Part shown: one piece after another, positions 8,076 through 15,971 of the stretch
Layout: each line of letters begins with the position of its first letter
Position numbering within the stretch: the stretch's first letter is position 1
NCBI GenBank assembly: GCA_014360905.1
Contig: JACIWW010000002.1
Location: 62,001 to 126,000 of the forward strand
DNA from: Chloroflexota bacterium
GTDB taxonomy: Bacteria > Chloroflexota > Anaerolineae > UBA2200
Length of the DNA stretch: 64,000 nt
Reading direction: 5' to 3'
Translations under genes and position numbers: made by a program
The notes under the pieces: model-generated
Seen by the model: only the letters and a program-made list of their open reading frames with translations
Databases searched by the model: none
What the model was told of the DNA's origin: nothing

Positions 8076-9320
8076 CTAATGCTTGAGATACTCGGGAACG
8101 TAATAGCCCAAGTTCTTGTATCCACCGTTTTCGATGTTGTAGATGCACATGCCAAGTCCCAGAGGCATGTGAGTCTTGGGATCGATGCTGAAGTTGTCCG
8201 TGATGAGGCATTTGACGCCTGAAATATTCTCGAGAGCGTCGCGAATAGCCGCACGGTCGTCGCTGCCAGCCTTCTCGATGGCGGCCTTTGTGACCAGGAT
8301 GGTATCATAGGCGATCCAGGACTTGGGCGTCGGCTTCTCGTTGTAAGCCGCGACATAGGCGGCTGTCACATCGGCAAGGTGAGGAGCCTCCATATCCAGG
8401 TTAACCGGGAAGTAGATGCGGCTCGCTGCCTTGGGATCAGACACGAGAGTCGCGAAAGGATAGCTGAAGTCGAGGCTTCCGCACTGCACGATATCCATGC
8501 CCATCTGGTACATCTGATTGGTCGCCACAACGAGAAGCTGAGTGTTGCAAGCGTTGAACAGGAATTCTGCCCCGCTGTTCTTGATGGCCGTGAGCTGCAC
8601 CGTCAGATCGGTGTCGGCGATCTTGCATTTCTGAATGGTCTTGATCTCGATGCCGACCTTGCTGGCATAATCCAGAAATGCATTGGCCTGTGTAACGCAG
8701 TAGGCATGATCCTCAGCGATGAGAACCGCGGCCTTCTTCAGCCCCAGCACTTCAAATGGGTAGGCGCCCCCGATAATGCCGGTCTGAATAGCGGACGGCT
8801 GCACGAGGAACATGTAGGGATGCAAGGAATCGAGCTTCTCGCCCAGCATACATCGCGGGTCGCCAAACTGACCGAAGAAGACAAGGCCCTTCTCGTCCGC
8901 TACAGGCGCAACCGCAAGGCCAACGTTAGAGAAGGGAGGGCCCACAACGATAGCTGCTTTGTCCACGTCAGCCAGGCGCTTGAAGAGCGAAATGGCTTCC
9001 TGTGGATCGCTTCTGCAGTCGTAAACGATCAGCTTGACCTGGCGGCCGAGAATCCCGCCTTTGGCATTGATGTCATTGACTGCGAGTTCCCAACCGCGGG
9101 CAACAGCGGTGCCCAGAACCGAACCGTTGCCTGTGAGATCCGTGATGCCGCCAATGATAATGGGCGCCTTGACCTCCTGGGTGGGTTGCGCGGTTGGTTC
9201 GGGGGGCTTTGCGGTGGGTGCCGGTGGCTTCGTAGGCGTCGGTTGTGCGGGCTGGGCACAAGCTGCCAGCAACGATGCCACGAGCATGAGAGCAAGCAGA
9301 GTGGCGAGTAACTTTTTCAT
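8076..9320 (-). CDS. branched-chain amino acid-type ABC transporter substrate-binding lipoprotein
   Basis: 414-residue periplasmic-binding-protein (type 1 fold, LivJ/AmiC family). The start at 9320 is preceded by AAGGAGGATCAAAGAAA; an ATG 36 bases further upstream is unlikely because it would precede the signal peptide. MKKLLATLLALMLVASLLAAC is a lipoprotein signal with lipobox LAAC (Cys21). A proline/threonine-rich linker of about 25 residues follows, then IIIGGITDLTGNGS, the usual opening of the ligand-binding domain, and KLIVYDCRSDPQEA. It captures the substrate for LivHMGF. The ligand is not necessarily an amino acid: the downstream enzymes point to a sugar-like compound. Confidence 0.9.
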   Translation of the reverse strand: MKKLLATLLALMLVASLLAACAQPAQPTPTKPPAPTAKPPEPTAQPTQEVKAPIIIGGITDLTGNGSVLGTAVARGWELAVNDINAKGGILGRQVKLIVYDCRSDPQEAISLFKRLADVDKAAIVVGPPFSNVGLAVAPVADEKGLVFFGQFGDPRCMLGEKLDSLHPYMFLVQPSAIQTGIIGGAYPFEVLGLKKAAVLIAEDHAYCVTQANAFLDYASKVGIEIKTIQKCKIADTDLTVQLTAIKNSGAEFLFNACNTQLLVVATNQMYQMGMDIVQCGSLDFSYPFATLVSDPKAASRIYFPVNLDMEAPHLADVTAAYVAAYNEKPTPKSWIAYDTILVTKAAIEKAGSDDRAAIRDALENISGVKCLITDNFSIDPKTHMPLGLGMCIYNIENGGYKNLGYYVPEYLKH

Positions 9321-9350
9321 TTTCTTTGATCCTCCTTGATGTGTTTTCTT

Positions 9351-9369
9351 GGACAACCTTTCGTTGTCC
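9351..9369 (-). promoter_or_regulatory. hairpin in the 5' leader of the binding-protein gene
   Basis: GGACAAC and GTTGTCC form a perfect 7-bp stem with a five-base loop, between the promoter at 9429-9457 and the Shine-Dalgarno sequence at about 9325-9335. It may stabilise the leader or be a protein-binding palindrome; nothing in the sequence decides between these. Confidence 0.4.
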
Positions 9370-9428
9370 GTAGAGCCTCACAGCAGACAGTCTACCGTGT
9401 GCAATTTCGCTGCAAGACTTAAGTTCCG

Positions 9429-9457
9429 ATAATACTTGCAATCTCACAATCTGTCAA
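9429..9457 (-). promoter_or_regulatory. sigma-70-type promoter for the transporter/catabolic operon
   Basis: On the minus strand TTGACA (9457-9452) and TATTAT (9434-9429) are separated by exactly 17 bases. Transcription should begin near 9422, giving a leader of about 100 bases before the binding-protein ATG at 9320. No clear copy of the tandem operator found at the lacI promoter is seen here; the nearest similar sequence is an imperfect GCAATTTCGCTGC just downstream, at 9401-9413. Confidence 0.7.
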
Positions 9458-9519
9458 ACAATCTGTATCCATCACTATTGGGCTTCGTTCCATTACCTCC
9501 TTTCCTAATGACAGCCACA

Positions 9520-10536
9520 TCAGTCATCCCTATACCTCCTCGGTGCGCATGAGCCGCGAACTACCAATTTCACATCAAGAATAACCTTTCGACTAGAGCA
9601 GGAAGCTGATGCAGACATGCGTTCGATGAGCAAGTCGGTGGCGATTCTACCAATGTCCTGGATAGGCTGCGCAATGGTGGTGAGAGGCGGGAATGTAAAG
9701 GATGCCTGAGGGATGTCATCAAAGCCAATAACGGATATATCATCTGGTATGGCGAGAGCCTTCTCACGGATAGCGGCCATAGCCGCCATAGCCATAACGT
9801 CGTTGCAGGCAAAAATGGCGGTCGGGGGTTTCTCCAGACTAAGAAGTTTTTGCGCTCCGCTAATGCCACTCGCGTAACGGAAATCGCCCCTCACAATCAG
9901 GTCCTCGTCGATTGGCAGACCGGCGACGGTCAGCGCATCTTTGTAACCACACACTCGATCGGCACTGGGCGTAGTGTCTGAAGGTCCGGTGATGCACCCG
10001 ATACGGTGATGGCCCAGTGAGATCAGATACTCCGTGGCGAGGTAGCCCCCATGGTAGTTGTCTACCAAGACCACGTCCACTTGTGCATTGGGCATCTGCC
10101 GATCCGCAATCACAACGGGGACCTTTTCTTCTGTGAGCAGGGTGATATGCTCGCTCTGGCTACTAGCGGCAATGAAGATGACGCCATCCACCTGTTTGGC
10201 CAGGAGCACGTTGACATAGGCCAGCTCCTTCTCCAGTTGGCCATCGGAGTTGCACAAGATAGTGCTGTAACCAGCCTCAAAACCACGTGTCTCTATCACC
10301 CTAGCTACATCGGCAAAGAAGGGGTTGGAGTTATCAGGAACGATCAGACCAATCGTATGGCTTATCCCTTGTCTGAGACTGCGGGCCAAGCTGTTGGGAT
10401 GGTAATTCAATTCTTCCATCGCTTTCAACACTCTTTCGCGTAGCTCTTCGCTTACGTGGCGCGTTTCATTAATCACGTGTGATACAGTTGTGACTGAAAC
10501 TCCAGCAGCTTGGGCCACATCCTTCATCGTCGCCAT
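9520..10536 (-). CDS. LacI family transcriptional regulator
   Basis: 338 residues. The N-terminus MATMKDVAQAAGVSVTTVSH is a LacI helix-turn-helix with the hinge helix region NSLARSLRQG, followed by a type 1 periplasmic-binding-like sensor domain (IGLIVPDNSNPFFADV; ITGPSDTTPSADR; FACNDVMAMAAM; IGFDDIPQASF). I chose the ATG at 10536 because LacI proteins begin just before this motif; the frame continues to 10602 but adds 22 residues unlike the family. The gene precedes the transporter operon on the same strand and has its own promoter overlapped by tandem operator-like sites, so it is probably autoregulated and probably controls the liv/catabolic genes, sensing a sugar or related ligand. Confidence 0.9.
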   Translation of the reverse strand: MATMKDVAQAAGVSVTTVSHVINETRHVSEELRERVLKAMEELNYHPNSLARSLRQGISHTIGLIVPDNSNPFFADVARVIETRGFEAGYSTILCNSDGQLEKELAYVNVLLAKQVDGVIFIAASSQSEHITLLTEEKVPVVIADRQMPNAQVDVVLVDNYHGGYLATEYLISLGHHRIGCITGPSDTTPSADRVCGYKDALTVAGLPIDEDLIVRGDFRYASGISGAQKLLSLEKPPTAIFACNDVMAMAAMAAIREKALAIPDDISVIGFDDIPQASFTFPPLTTIAQPIQDIGRIATDLLIERMSASASCSSRKVILDVKLVVRGSCAPRRYRDD

Positions 10537-10620
10537 AGCCCAGTCCTTTGAGCAGAGTACTGAAAGTCCACAGGGCTTTTTCTGAATAATTATGCCCCTC
10601 AACAGCGAAATCTTGGTTAA

Positions 10621-10644
10621 GCAAACGGTTGCGCAAACGATTGC
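10621..10644 (-). promoter_or_regulatory. two tandem LacI-family operators
   Basis: Two 12-bp sites lie head to tail with no spacer: GCAAACGGTTGC (10621-10632) and GCAAACGATTGC (10633-10644). Both have the GCAA-N-CG-N-TTGC form with central CG used by LacI/PurR/CcpA-type repressors. They begin six bases downstream of the -10 box and cover the predicted start of transcription, the arrangement expected for repression of the regulator's own gene. Confidence 0.75.
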
Positions 10645-10649
10645 TAATT

Positions 10650-10678
10650 AATATAGCACAAAGATGTTCATTTGTCAA
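10650..10678 (-). promoter_or_regulatory. sigma-70-type promoter of the lacI-type gene
   Basis: Minus-strand TTGACA (10678-10673) and TATATT (10655-10650) with a 17-base spacer. The predicted start near 10643 falls in the tandem operator, about 107 bases before the regulator ATG. Confidence 0.75.
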
Positions 10679-10738
10679 GAGCTCAAGTGCGCTTGGGCCA
10701 ATAGATCGTTACCAGGTGATGCAGGCGATCTTGACAAA

Positions 10739-10798
10739 AGGTGGTGCTCCTGTGGTAAAAGAGTTGTGGCAAAAACTTCACCAGGAGGAGCACCACCT
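10739..10798 (+). repeat. 13-bp inverted repeat that would sequester the transposase ribosome-binding site
   Basis: AGGTGGTGCTCCT (10739-10751) is perfectly complementary to AGGAGCACCACCT (10786-10798), with 34 bases between. The right arm includes part of the AGGAGGAG Shine-Dalgarno region and ends one base before the ATG of the transposase remnant at 10799. In RNA it would hide the ribosome-binding site, a known way insertion sequences limit transposase synthesis when transcribed from outside. It could also be part of a degraded element end. Confidence 0.5.
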
Positions 10799-11084
10799 AT
10801 GGCCGATCTGGCCTACCGGGAAGTATACACTATGAATCGCGTTCAAGCAAGACACCATCTCGTGCAAACCCATCAGGAAATGGGCAGCATCAGCACCACA
10901 GCACGCCGCTGGCATACCTCTAGGCAAGGTCGTGCGCAAGTGGCTGCGCCGTGCCGATGAGCACATTGCCTTGTTGCCTCCGCTCTCGCTCGACCCTATT
11001 AGCACGGACTTATTGCTGCCTTGCGACAAGCAGGATGGAACGATCTATTGGCCACTTACATCTTCTGTGGGTTTTGGCAATTAA
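10799..11084 (+). pseudogene. frameshifted N-terminal fragment of an insertion-sequence transposase (helix-turn-helix part)
   Basis: The frame from ATG 10799 reads through RVQARHHLVQTHQEMGSIS and then TTARRWHTSRQ, which resembles the N-terminal helix-turn-helix of IS481/IS3-type integrases. It then derails; the next frame continues the expected sequence as VVRKWLRRADEH from about 10929. This indicates a +1 shift near 10925-10930. The second frame stops at 11084 and no DDE catalytic core follows, so only a broken remnant remains. Family assignment is tentative. The 3' end abuts the convergent protease gene. Confidence 0.6.
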
Positions 11085-12148
11085 CGTCCGCCAAAGGGAT
11101 ACGGAGCCGTGACGTCATAATAGGTCACGATTAGAACCAGCACAAGCATCAGGATGATACCTACAAAATGGATCAGATTCTCTCTGGCGGGGTCTATGTG
11201 CTTGCCTCGTAAGGCTTCGAGGGTGACAAAGAGCAAACGACTCCCATCGAGACCAGGAAAGGGTAAGAGATTTGTTGCAGCGAGCGCTGCACTGAGAGTT
11301 GCGATGAGTTGCAACAAGGGGAACCACCATCCACTAGTTACTATCTGCTGGGCAGCCTGCCCAGTCAATTGAGCGATGCCAACCGGGCCAACCGGACGCA
11401 CCAAGTCCACGGGAATTAGACCGCGCAGTATTTTTATGGGCAGTAAGAATAGAGACGAGACAGAGAGCAGTGTTTCCATCACTGCTCTGCGGATAGCTTC
11501 AGGCCATGGGTAGGAGACGACCTCTACCCAGCCGGCATCGTTGCGCACCGCCACACCGCGTGATTCCATTTTCACAAACCAAGGCCCTCCAGGTGGCAGA
11601 GACAAGGTCAAGCGGCGTCCATGACGGCGAATGGTTACCTTTCTGATGTCACCGTTCACCGACCTGGCATAGACGATAAGGTCCAACACAGTAGAGACTT
11701 CGTGATCATCCACAGCTAGGATTAGATCGTTGTCCTCAAAGCCTATCGCATATGCCACAGAACCAGGCAATACTTTCTGTACCCCTACTGCCAGGTCATG
11801 TGCGACAGGCCAGCCCGTTACAAACCCAATGCTGAAGAGGACAACAGACAGCATCAGATTCAGCGCAGGACCACCGAGCAAGAATGCAGCACGCGCGTGT
11901 GCCTCTTTATCGGTGAACAAAGTGCCTGGTGCCCCCTCTTCTGCTAGGCGGACAAATGCTCCAAAGGGTATCAAATTCAGGGTATACATTGTTTCGCCGA
12001 TGCGAGCGAGGGTAATCAGACGCGGAGGATATCCCAGTCCGAACTCTTCTACATGTAACCCAATCCGTTTGGCCATAACCAGGTGGCCAAATTCATGGAC
12101 AAACATTAGTAGGCTCAGTACAACGATGGCGGAAAGGACAATGATCAA
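11081..12148 (-). CDS. site-2 (M50) membrane metalloprotease, RseP-like, paralog 1
   Basis: Intramembrane zinc protease with HEFGH in the first membrane segment, a GLGYPPRL/LNLIPFGAFV region, GGPALN in the second core, one PDZ domain in the middle, and LLPFPGLDGSRL near the C-terminus (LDG motif). The start is uncertain. The frame opens at a TTG at 12172, but the TTG at 12148 has AAGGGGGGA five bases before it and gives 355 residues. A second protease of the same type lies at 43153-44220. RseP proteins cleave anti-sigma factors or signal-peptide remnants; the substrate here is unknown. The gene stands alone, 100 bases after surE. Confidence 0.87.
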   Translation of the reverse strand: MIIVLSAIVVLSLLMFVHEFGHLVMAKRIGLHVEEFGLGYPPRLITLARIGETMYTLNLIPFGAFVRLAEEGAPGTLFTDKEAHARAAFLLGGPALNLMLSVVLFSIGFVTGWPVAHDLAVGVQKVLPGSVAYAIGFEDNDLILAVDDHEVSTVLDLIVYARSVNGDIRKVTIRRHGRRLTLSLPPGGPWFVKMESRGVAVRNDAGWVEVVSYPWPEAIRRAVMETLLSVSSLFLLPIKILRGLIPVDLVRPVGPVGIAQLTGQAAQQIVTSGWWFPLLQLIATLSAALAATNLLPFPGLDGSRLLFVTLEALRGKHIDPARENLIHFVGIILMLVLVLIVTYYDVTAPYPFGGR

Positions 12149-12249
12149 AGATTCCCCCCTTGCAATCAGCAAGTGTCCATAGCTATGCCTTCTCTATGAG
12201 CATTATAGCAGAGGAAACGCTTTTCCACAAGCATCGCTCTCTTGGTGGG

Positions 12250-13071
12250 TTAAGGGATTGTGTCCTCTATAGATAATGTTGCCTGTAGATGCTGCAAATC
12301 CACCTTGGCGGTAAGATCAATGGTCAAAGGGCTAATGGAGATCACTCGATCCACAGCCACGGCATGGATATCAGAATCAGGTTCCAATGCTTCATAATCA
12401 ATTTCACGCACATATCCAGACAGGTGCTTCTGTCCTTCTATATCAATACTCGATGGAGAAACCCAGTACTGTTGTCGGGAAACTCGGGTGAAGCGCCAAG
12501 GAGTATGGGGCCTGGCTGTACAAGGGACATCGAGCTTCAGAATGTCAATTCCCCTCGGCATGCCGTGAGTCAGCAGCCATTTGGCAAATCGGTGCACGAA
12601 TACCGCCGCTGTGCTAAAGTCCACTTCGGTACTTTGGCTAAAATGAAATCTCCGCTCCGTCTCCAGTGAAGCAGCCAATGTCGGGATACCGAAGCCAGCT
12701 GCTTCTAGCGCTGCTCCAATCGTTCCAGAAATTGTAATGCCCGCACCCAGATTTTCGCCGTAATTAATGCCTGAAATGACTAGATCAGGCATCCTGGGCA
12801 GGATACACAGCAAGCCATAGCGCACTACCTGGGCAGGCGGTTTGTCCACAGCAAAGGCACGCACTCGCGTACCATCAACAACTAGGTTGCTTTCTTCTAC
12901 ATGGGTTGGACCCCCGATGAAACTGCGGCTGAGTCCCGAGCACTGTACCGATGGAGCTACTACCCAAACTTCTGCCAGTGAAAGCACACTGCGAACAGCT
13001 GCCACCAATCCCGGTGAGGCAATCCCGTCATCGTTGGTGATCAAGATTAGAGCATGGTTTCCCTTATCCAT
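12250..13071 (-). CDS. surE: 5'-nucleotidase SurE
   Basis: 273-residue SurE-family phosphatase acting on nucleoside 5'-monophosphates. ILITNDDGIASPG carries the metal-binding Asp-Asp pair; APSVQCSG and SGINYGENLGAGITISGTIGAA are the conserved loops for metal and substrate. GAGAAG precedes the ATG. The 275 bases upstream (13072-13347) hold no supported gene. Confidence 0.92.
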   Translation of the reverse strand: MDKGNHALILITNDDGIASPGLVAAVRSVLSLAEVWVVAPSVQCSGLSRSFIGGPTHVEESNLVVDGTRVRAFAVDKPPAQVVRYGLLCILPRMPDLVISGINYGENLGAGITISGTIGAALEAAGFGIPTLAASLETERRFHFSQSTEVDFSTAAVFVHRFAKWLLTHGMPRGIDILKLDVPCTARPHTPWRFTRVSRQQYWVSPSSIDIEGQKHLSGYVREIDYEALEPDSDIHAVAVDRVISISPLTIDLTAKVDLQHLQATLSIEDTIP

Positions 13072-13347
13072 TGGATCTTCTCACATATACTTCAGCATTT
13101 CCAATCTTCAGTGAATTTGTGGTTTTTGTCAAATATCGGCTTGTCTGAGGGTGAAAGTTGCCTCTTGCGAACCGAAAAGTAGACAAGTTGCCCACGACTG
13201 AGTTGCGCAGTAGATGAAGAGTGGATTATGCGTAGCTCCGAGCCGACTGCGTGCATGAAAAGTTCCGCAAGGTTCCCGTTTGCCATCGAGGCAACAACGG
13301 TAGTAGAATAGCGCATCTTTGGCAATGCCAAACGGAGAGTGCTGTGC

Positions 13348-14859
13348 ATGGTTTGTTTGGAGCTGTTGTATGGAATCCTAGCAGCGTGGCTTGCTTTGTA
13401 CGGTCTGAATAGCCTGATGCTGACCGTCATCTATCTCTTAGGGAGCTTGCGCCAGCCGCAACTGACAGCACGATGGGAGAGCTGGCCAGCAGTTACTGTA
13501 CAGTTGCCCATTTACAATGAACGACATGTAGTGGAACGCCTGATTGCTGCCGTGGCAGCCTTGGATTACCCACATGATTTGTTACAGATTCAGGTTCTAG
13601 ATGATTCCACAGATGAAACCACGGTGATAGCGCAGCAGGCTGTTGCTCGCTACGCTCAGATGAGTCTTTCAATCCAGTATCGGCATCGTTCACAGCGGAT
13701 TGGGTTCAAAGCTGGCGCTCTGGCCGAAGGACTGCACCATGCCAAAGGAGAGTTATTGGCTATTTTTGATGCCGATTTCATCCCTCCGAAGGATTTCTTG
13801 CGCCGTATTGTGCCCTATTTCTCATCAGACAATGTCGGCTGTGTGCAGGCACGTTGGGGGCATTTGAATCGCACTCATTCCGTCCTAACACGAGCGCAGG
13901 CACTGGGCATAGACGGGCATTTCATTGTCGAACAAGGGGCACGTAGTCAGGCACACTTCTTTCTCAACTTCAATGGCTCTGCTGGCGTATGGCGCCGTGC
14001 GTGTATAGAAGGGGTAGGAGGTTGGCATACTGATACGCTGACGGAGGACCTGGATCTCAGCTACCGTGCCCAATTGGCAGGGTGGCGCATTGCCTATGTT
14101 CCTGATATCGAGGTGCCTGCCGAATTACCACCTCAGATGGATGCTCTGCGCCGCCAGCAGGCGCGTTGGGCCCAGGGCAGTATCCAGGTAGCGCGGAAAC
14201 TCTTATGGCCATTGTGGTGCGCTGCGTATCCCTGGTTCATCAAGGTCGAAGCAGCGCTTCATTTAACTGGCTATATGGTGCATCCTTTGATGCTGGTGAC
14301 GTTGCTGTTGACCTTGCCCATGTTGCTGACCAGCAGCCGGGTAGCCGCTTTTGTGCCCTATTTCCTTTTTGCCTCCATAGGGCCGCCGCTGCTGTACCTA
14401 GTGGCGCAGCGCAGGCGCGGCCCTGGCTGGTGGCGAGAATTGCGGTTTATGCCGTTTTTGCTGTCGCTGGGCATGGGATTGTCCTTGAACAACACAGTGG
14501 CTATGGTGCGTGCGTTGCTTGGGCAGCAGGAAGAATTTCAGCGTACACCTAAATTCGATATCCATGATAACCGTGGGCATTGGCGCGATAGCATGTATGC
14601 ACTGCACTGTACCACACTGGTCTGGTATGAGACAGGGCTTGCTGCCTTTTCTCTGTCCATCGCAATGCTGGCTGTGCGTCAGGGAAGATTTCCTCTTGCT
14701 TTGTGGTTGGTGATTTATGGGCTGAGCTACTCCTATGTTGCTGGGACGAGCCTTATCCAGAGCCTGCAACGAAGACATAAAGAGGCTACCTCAAAGCAGA
14801 CGCAGCGTCTAACAAGGGAAAAAGGCTCAAGGTCAAAACAATTTCGGAAGATAGCCTAG
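13348..14859 (+). CDS. family 2 processive-type glycosyltransferase, membrane bound
   Basis: 503 residues with an N-terminal membrane segment, a GT2 catalytic domain and a C-terminal block of about four to five membrane helices. Catalytic features in order: VQLPIYNERHVVERL, DDSTDET, FDADFIPP (DxD), TEDLDLSYR and QQARWAQG (Q/RxxRW), as in cellulose synthase and mannan synthase relatives. It likely polymerises a UDP- or GDP-sugar and may export the chain. I chose ATG 13348, eight to ten bases after GGAGAG; a GTG at 13339 is too close to it. The gene is convergent with mutY and the two stop regions overlap by four bases. Confidence 0.88.
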   Translation: MVCLELLYGILAAWLALYGLNSLMLTVIYLLGSLRQPQLTARWESWPAVTVQLPIYNERHVVERLIAAVAALDYPHDLLQIQVLDDSTDETTVIAQQAVARYAQMSLSIQYRHRSQRIGFKAGALAEGLHHAKGELLAIFDADFIPPKDFLRRIVPYFSSDNVGCVQARWGHLNRTHSVLTRAQALGIDGHFIVEQGARSQAHFFLNFNGSAGVWRRACIEGVGGWHTDTLTEDLDLSYRAQLAGWRIAYVPDIEVPAELPPQMDALRRQQARWAQGSIQVARKLLWPLWCAAYPWFIKVEAALHLTGYMVHPLMLVTLLLTLPMLLTSSRVAAFVPYFLFASIGPPLLYLVAQRRRGPGWWRELRFMPFLLSLGMGLSLNNTVAMVRALLGQQEEFQRTPKFDIHDNRGHWRDSMYALHCTTLVWYETGLAAFSLSIAMLAVRQGRFPLALWLVIYGLSYSYVAGTSLIQSLQRRHKEATSKQTQRLTREKGSRSKQFRKIA

Positions 14860-15971
14860 AGGCTCGGAGCGTCTCGTGATGGATGATGGCCAGCCTGCAG
14901 AGCTTGGATGATCGTGCGGTTCGCAGCAGGAAAAGCATAATCGCACAGTTCGTGGGGTTGTATCCATTTCCAAGCAGCACAGCCAAAATTCTGCGGCTCC
15001 CCGCTCACGTACCGGCAGTGGTAAGCATATAGGGTGATGCGGAAGTGTGTGTACGCATGGTGTACTTGAGCCAGAGGCTCTCCTACTTGAATCTCGATAC
15101 CAAGCTCCTCCCGTACTTCCCTGATCAGACATGCTTCCAAGCTTTCCCCTGGCTCCCGCTTGCCCCCTGGGAATTCCCACAGACCGCCGAGCAAGCCTCC
15201 AGGAGGGCGTTGAGCAATGAGGATAAAGCCATCGCGCCAGATTACTCCAGCCGCAATGTCATAGTGGGGTGTGGCTTTCTTCGGTCGCCGCACGGGTAAT
15301 TCTTCCTGGATGTGCAAGCGCCATGCTTGACATTCCTCATGCCAAGGGCACTGGCTGCAAGCAGGGTGGCTGGCGGTGCAAATGGTAGCTCCCAGATCCA
15401 TCAGCGCTTGGTTGAATGTGCCAGCCTGCCCGGGTGGAAGCAGTGTGGAGGCAAGTTCCTGAATACGTTTTGCCCCCTTGGGGGTGGTTAGGTCTGTCTT
15501 AATCCCGAACATGCGGCTGAGCACGCGCTTGGCATTGCCATCTATAGCTGGGCGGTCCTGGCCAAAACAGATGCTCAAAATAGCGCCAGCAGTGTAAGGG
15601 CCAATGCCAGGCAATGCCAGGAGCGCTTCGAGCGAGTTAGGGAGATCTCCATCGTACTGGACACACACTTGCTGGGCCAGTGCATGGAGGTTGCGTGCTC
15701 GGGCATAGTACCCCAACCCTTCCCATGCTTTGAGCACTTCATCTAATCTTGCCTCAGCCAGCGAACCCCAGGTCGGGAAAAGCTTCAGAAACCGTTGGTA
15801 GTAGGGAAGCACAGTTTGTACCCTAGTTTGATGGAGCATGAATTCGGCAACTGTAATGGCATAGGGATCGCGCGTGTTGCGCCAGGGCAAGTCTCTGCGG
15901 TTTTCTTGGTACCAATCGAGAAGCTGCCGGGCAAGGCTGTGGGACAAGGGACTACCAGTCGCCAAAGTCAT
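14856..15971 (-). CDS. mutY: A/G-specific adenine glycosylase MutY
   Basis: 371-residue base-excision repair enzyme removing adenine opposite 8-oxoguanine. VAEFMLHQTRV contains the catalytic glutamate (Glu43), LPGIGPYTAGAIL is the helix-hairpin-helix, AIDGNAKRVLSR has the catalytic aspartate, and C-x6-C-x2-C-x5-C (CTASHPACSQCPWHEEC) binds [4Fe-4S]. The C-terminal MutT-like domain recognising 8-oxoG is present, with a Nudix-like GGKREPGESLEACLIREVREE. The start overlaps the end of the upstream gene by 20 bases, so the two are probably cotranscribed. Confidence 0.93.
   Translation of the reverse strand: MTLATGSPLSHSLARQLLDWYQENRRDLPWRNTRDPYAITVAEFMLHQTRVQTVLPYYQRFLKLFPTWGSLAEARLDEVLKAWEGLGYYARARNLHALAQQVCVQYDGDLPNSLEALLALPGIGPYTAGAILSICFGQDRPAIDGNAKRVLSRMFGIKTDLTTPKGAKRIQELASTLLPPGQAGTFNQALMDLGATICTASHPACSQCPWHEECQAWRLHIQEELPVRRPKKATPHYDIAAGVIWRDGFILIAQRPPGGLLGGLWEFPGGKREPGESLEACLIREVREELGIEIQVGEPLAQVHHAYTHFRITLYAYHCRYVSGEPQNFGCAAWKWIQPHELCDYAFPAANRTIIQALQAGHHPSRDAPSL

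Noticed and set aside
9419-9493. 24-codon minus-strand frame with AGGAGG before its ATG, between the lacI-type gene and the transporter promoter
   Set aside because: The ribosome-binding site is only two bases from the ATG, and the promoter of the transporter operon lies inside the frame. No other support for a peptide.
10664-10798. extension of the transposase frame upstream to an ATG at 10664
   Set aside because: That stretch overlaps the lacI-type promoter and has no ribosome-binding site; the ATG at 10799 has AGGAGGAG before it.
13092-13315. minus-strand frame of about 75 codons between surE and the glycosyltransferase
   Set aside because: No ribosome-binding site, no recognisable sequence, and it lies in an ordinary spacer; coding reality not supported.
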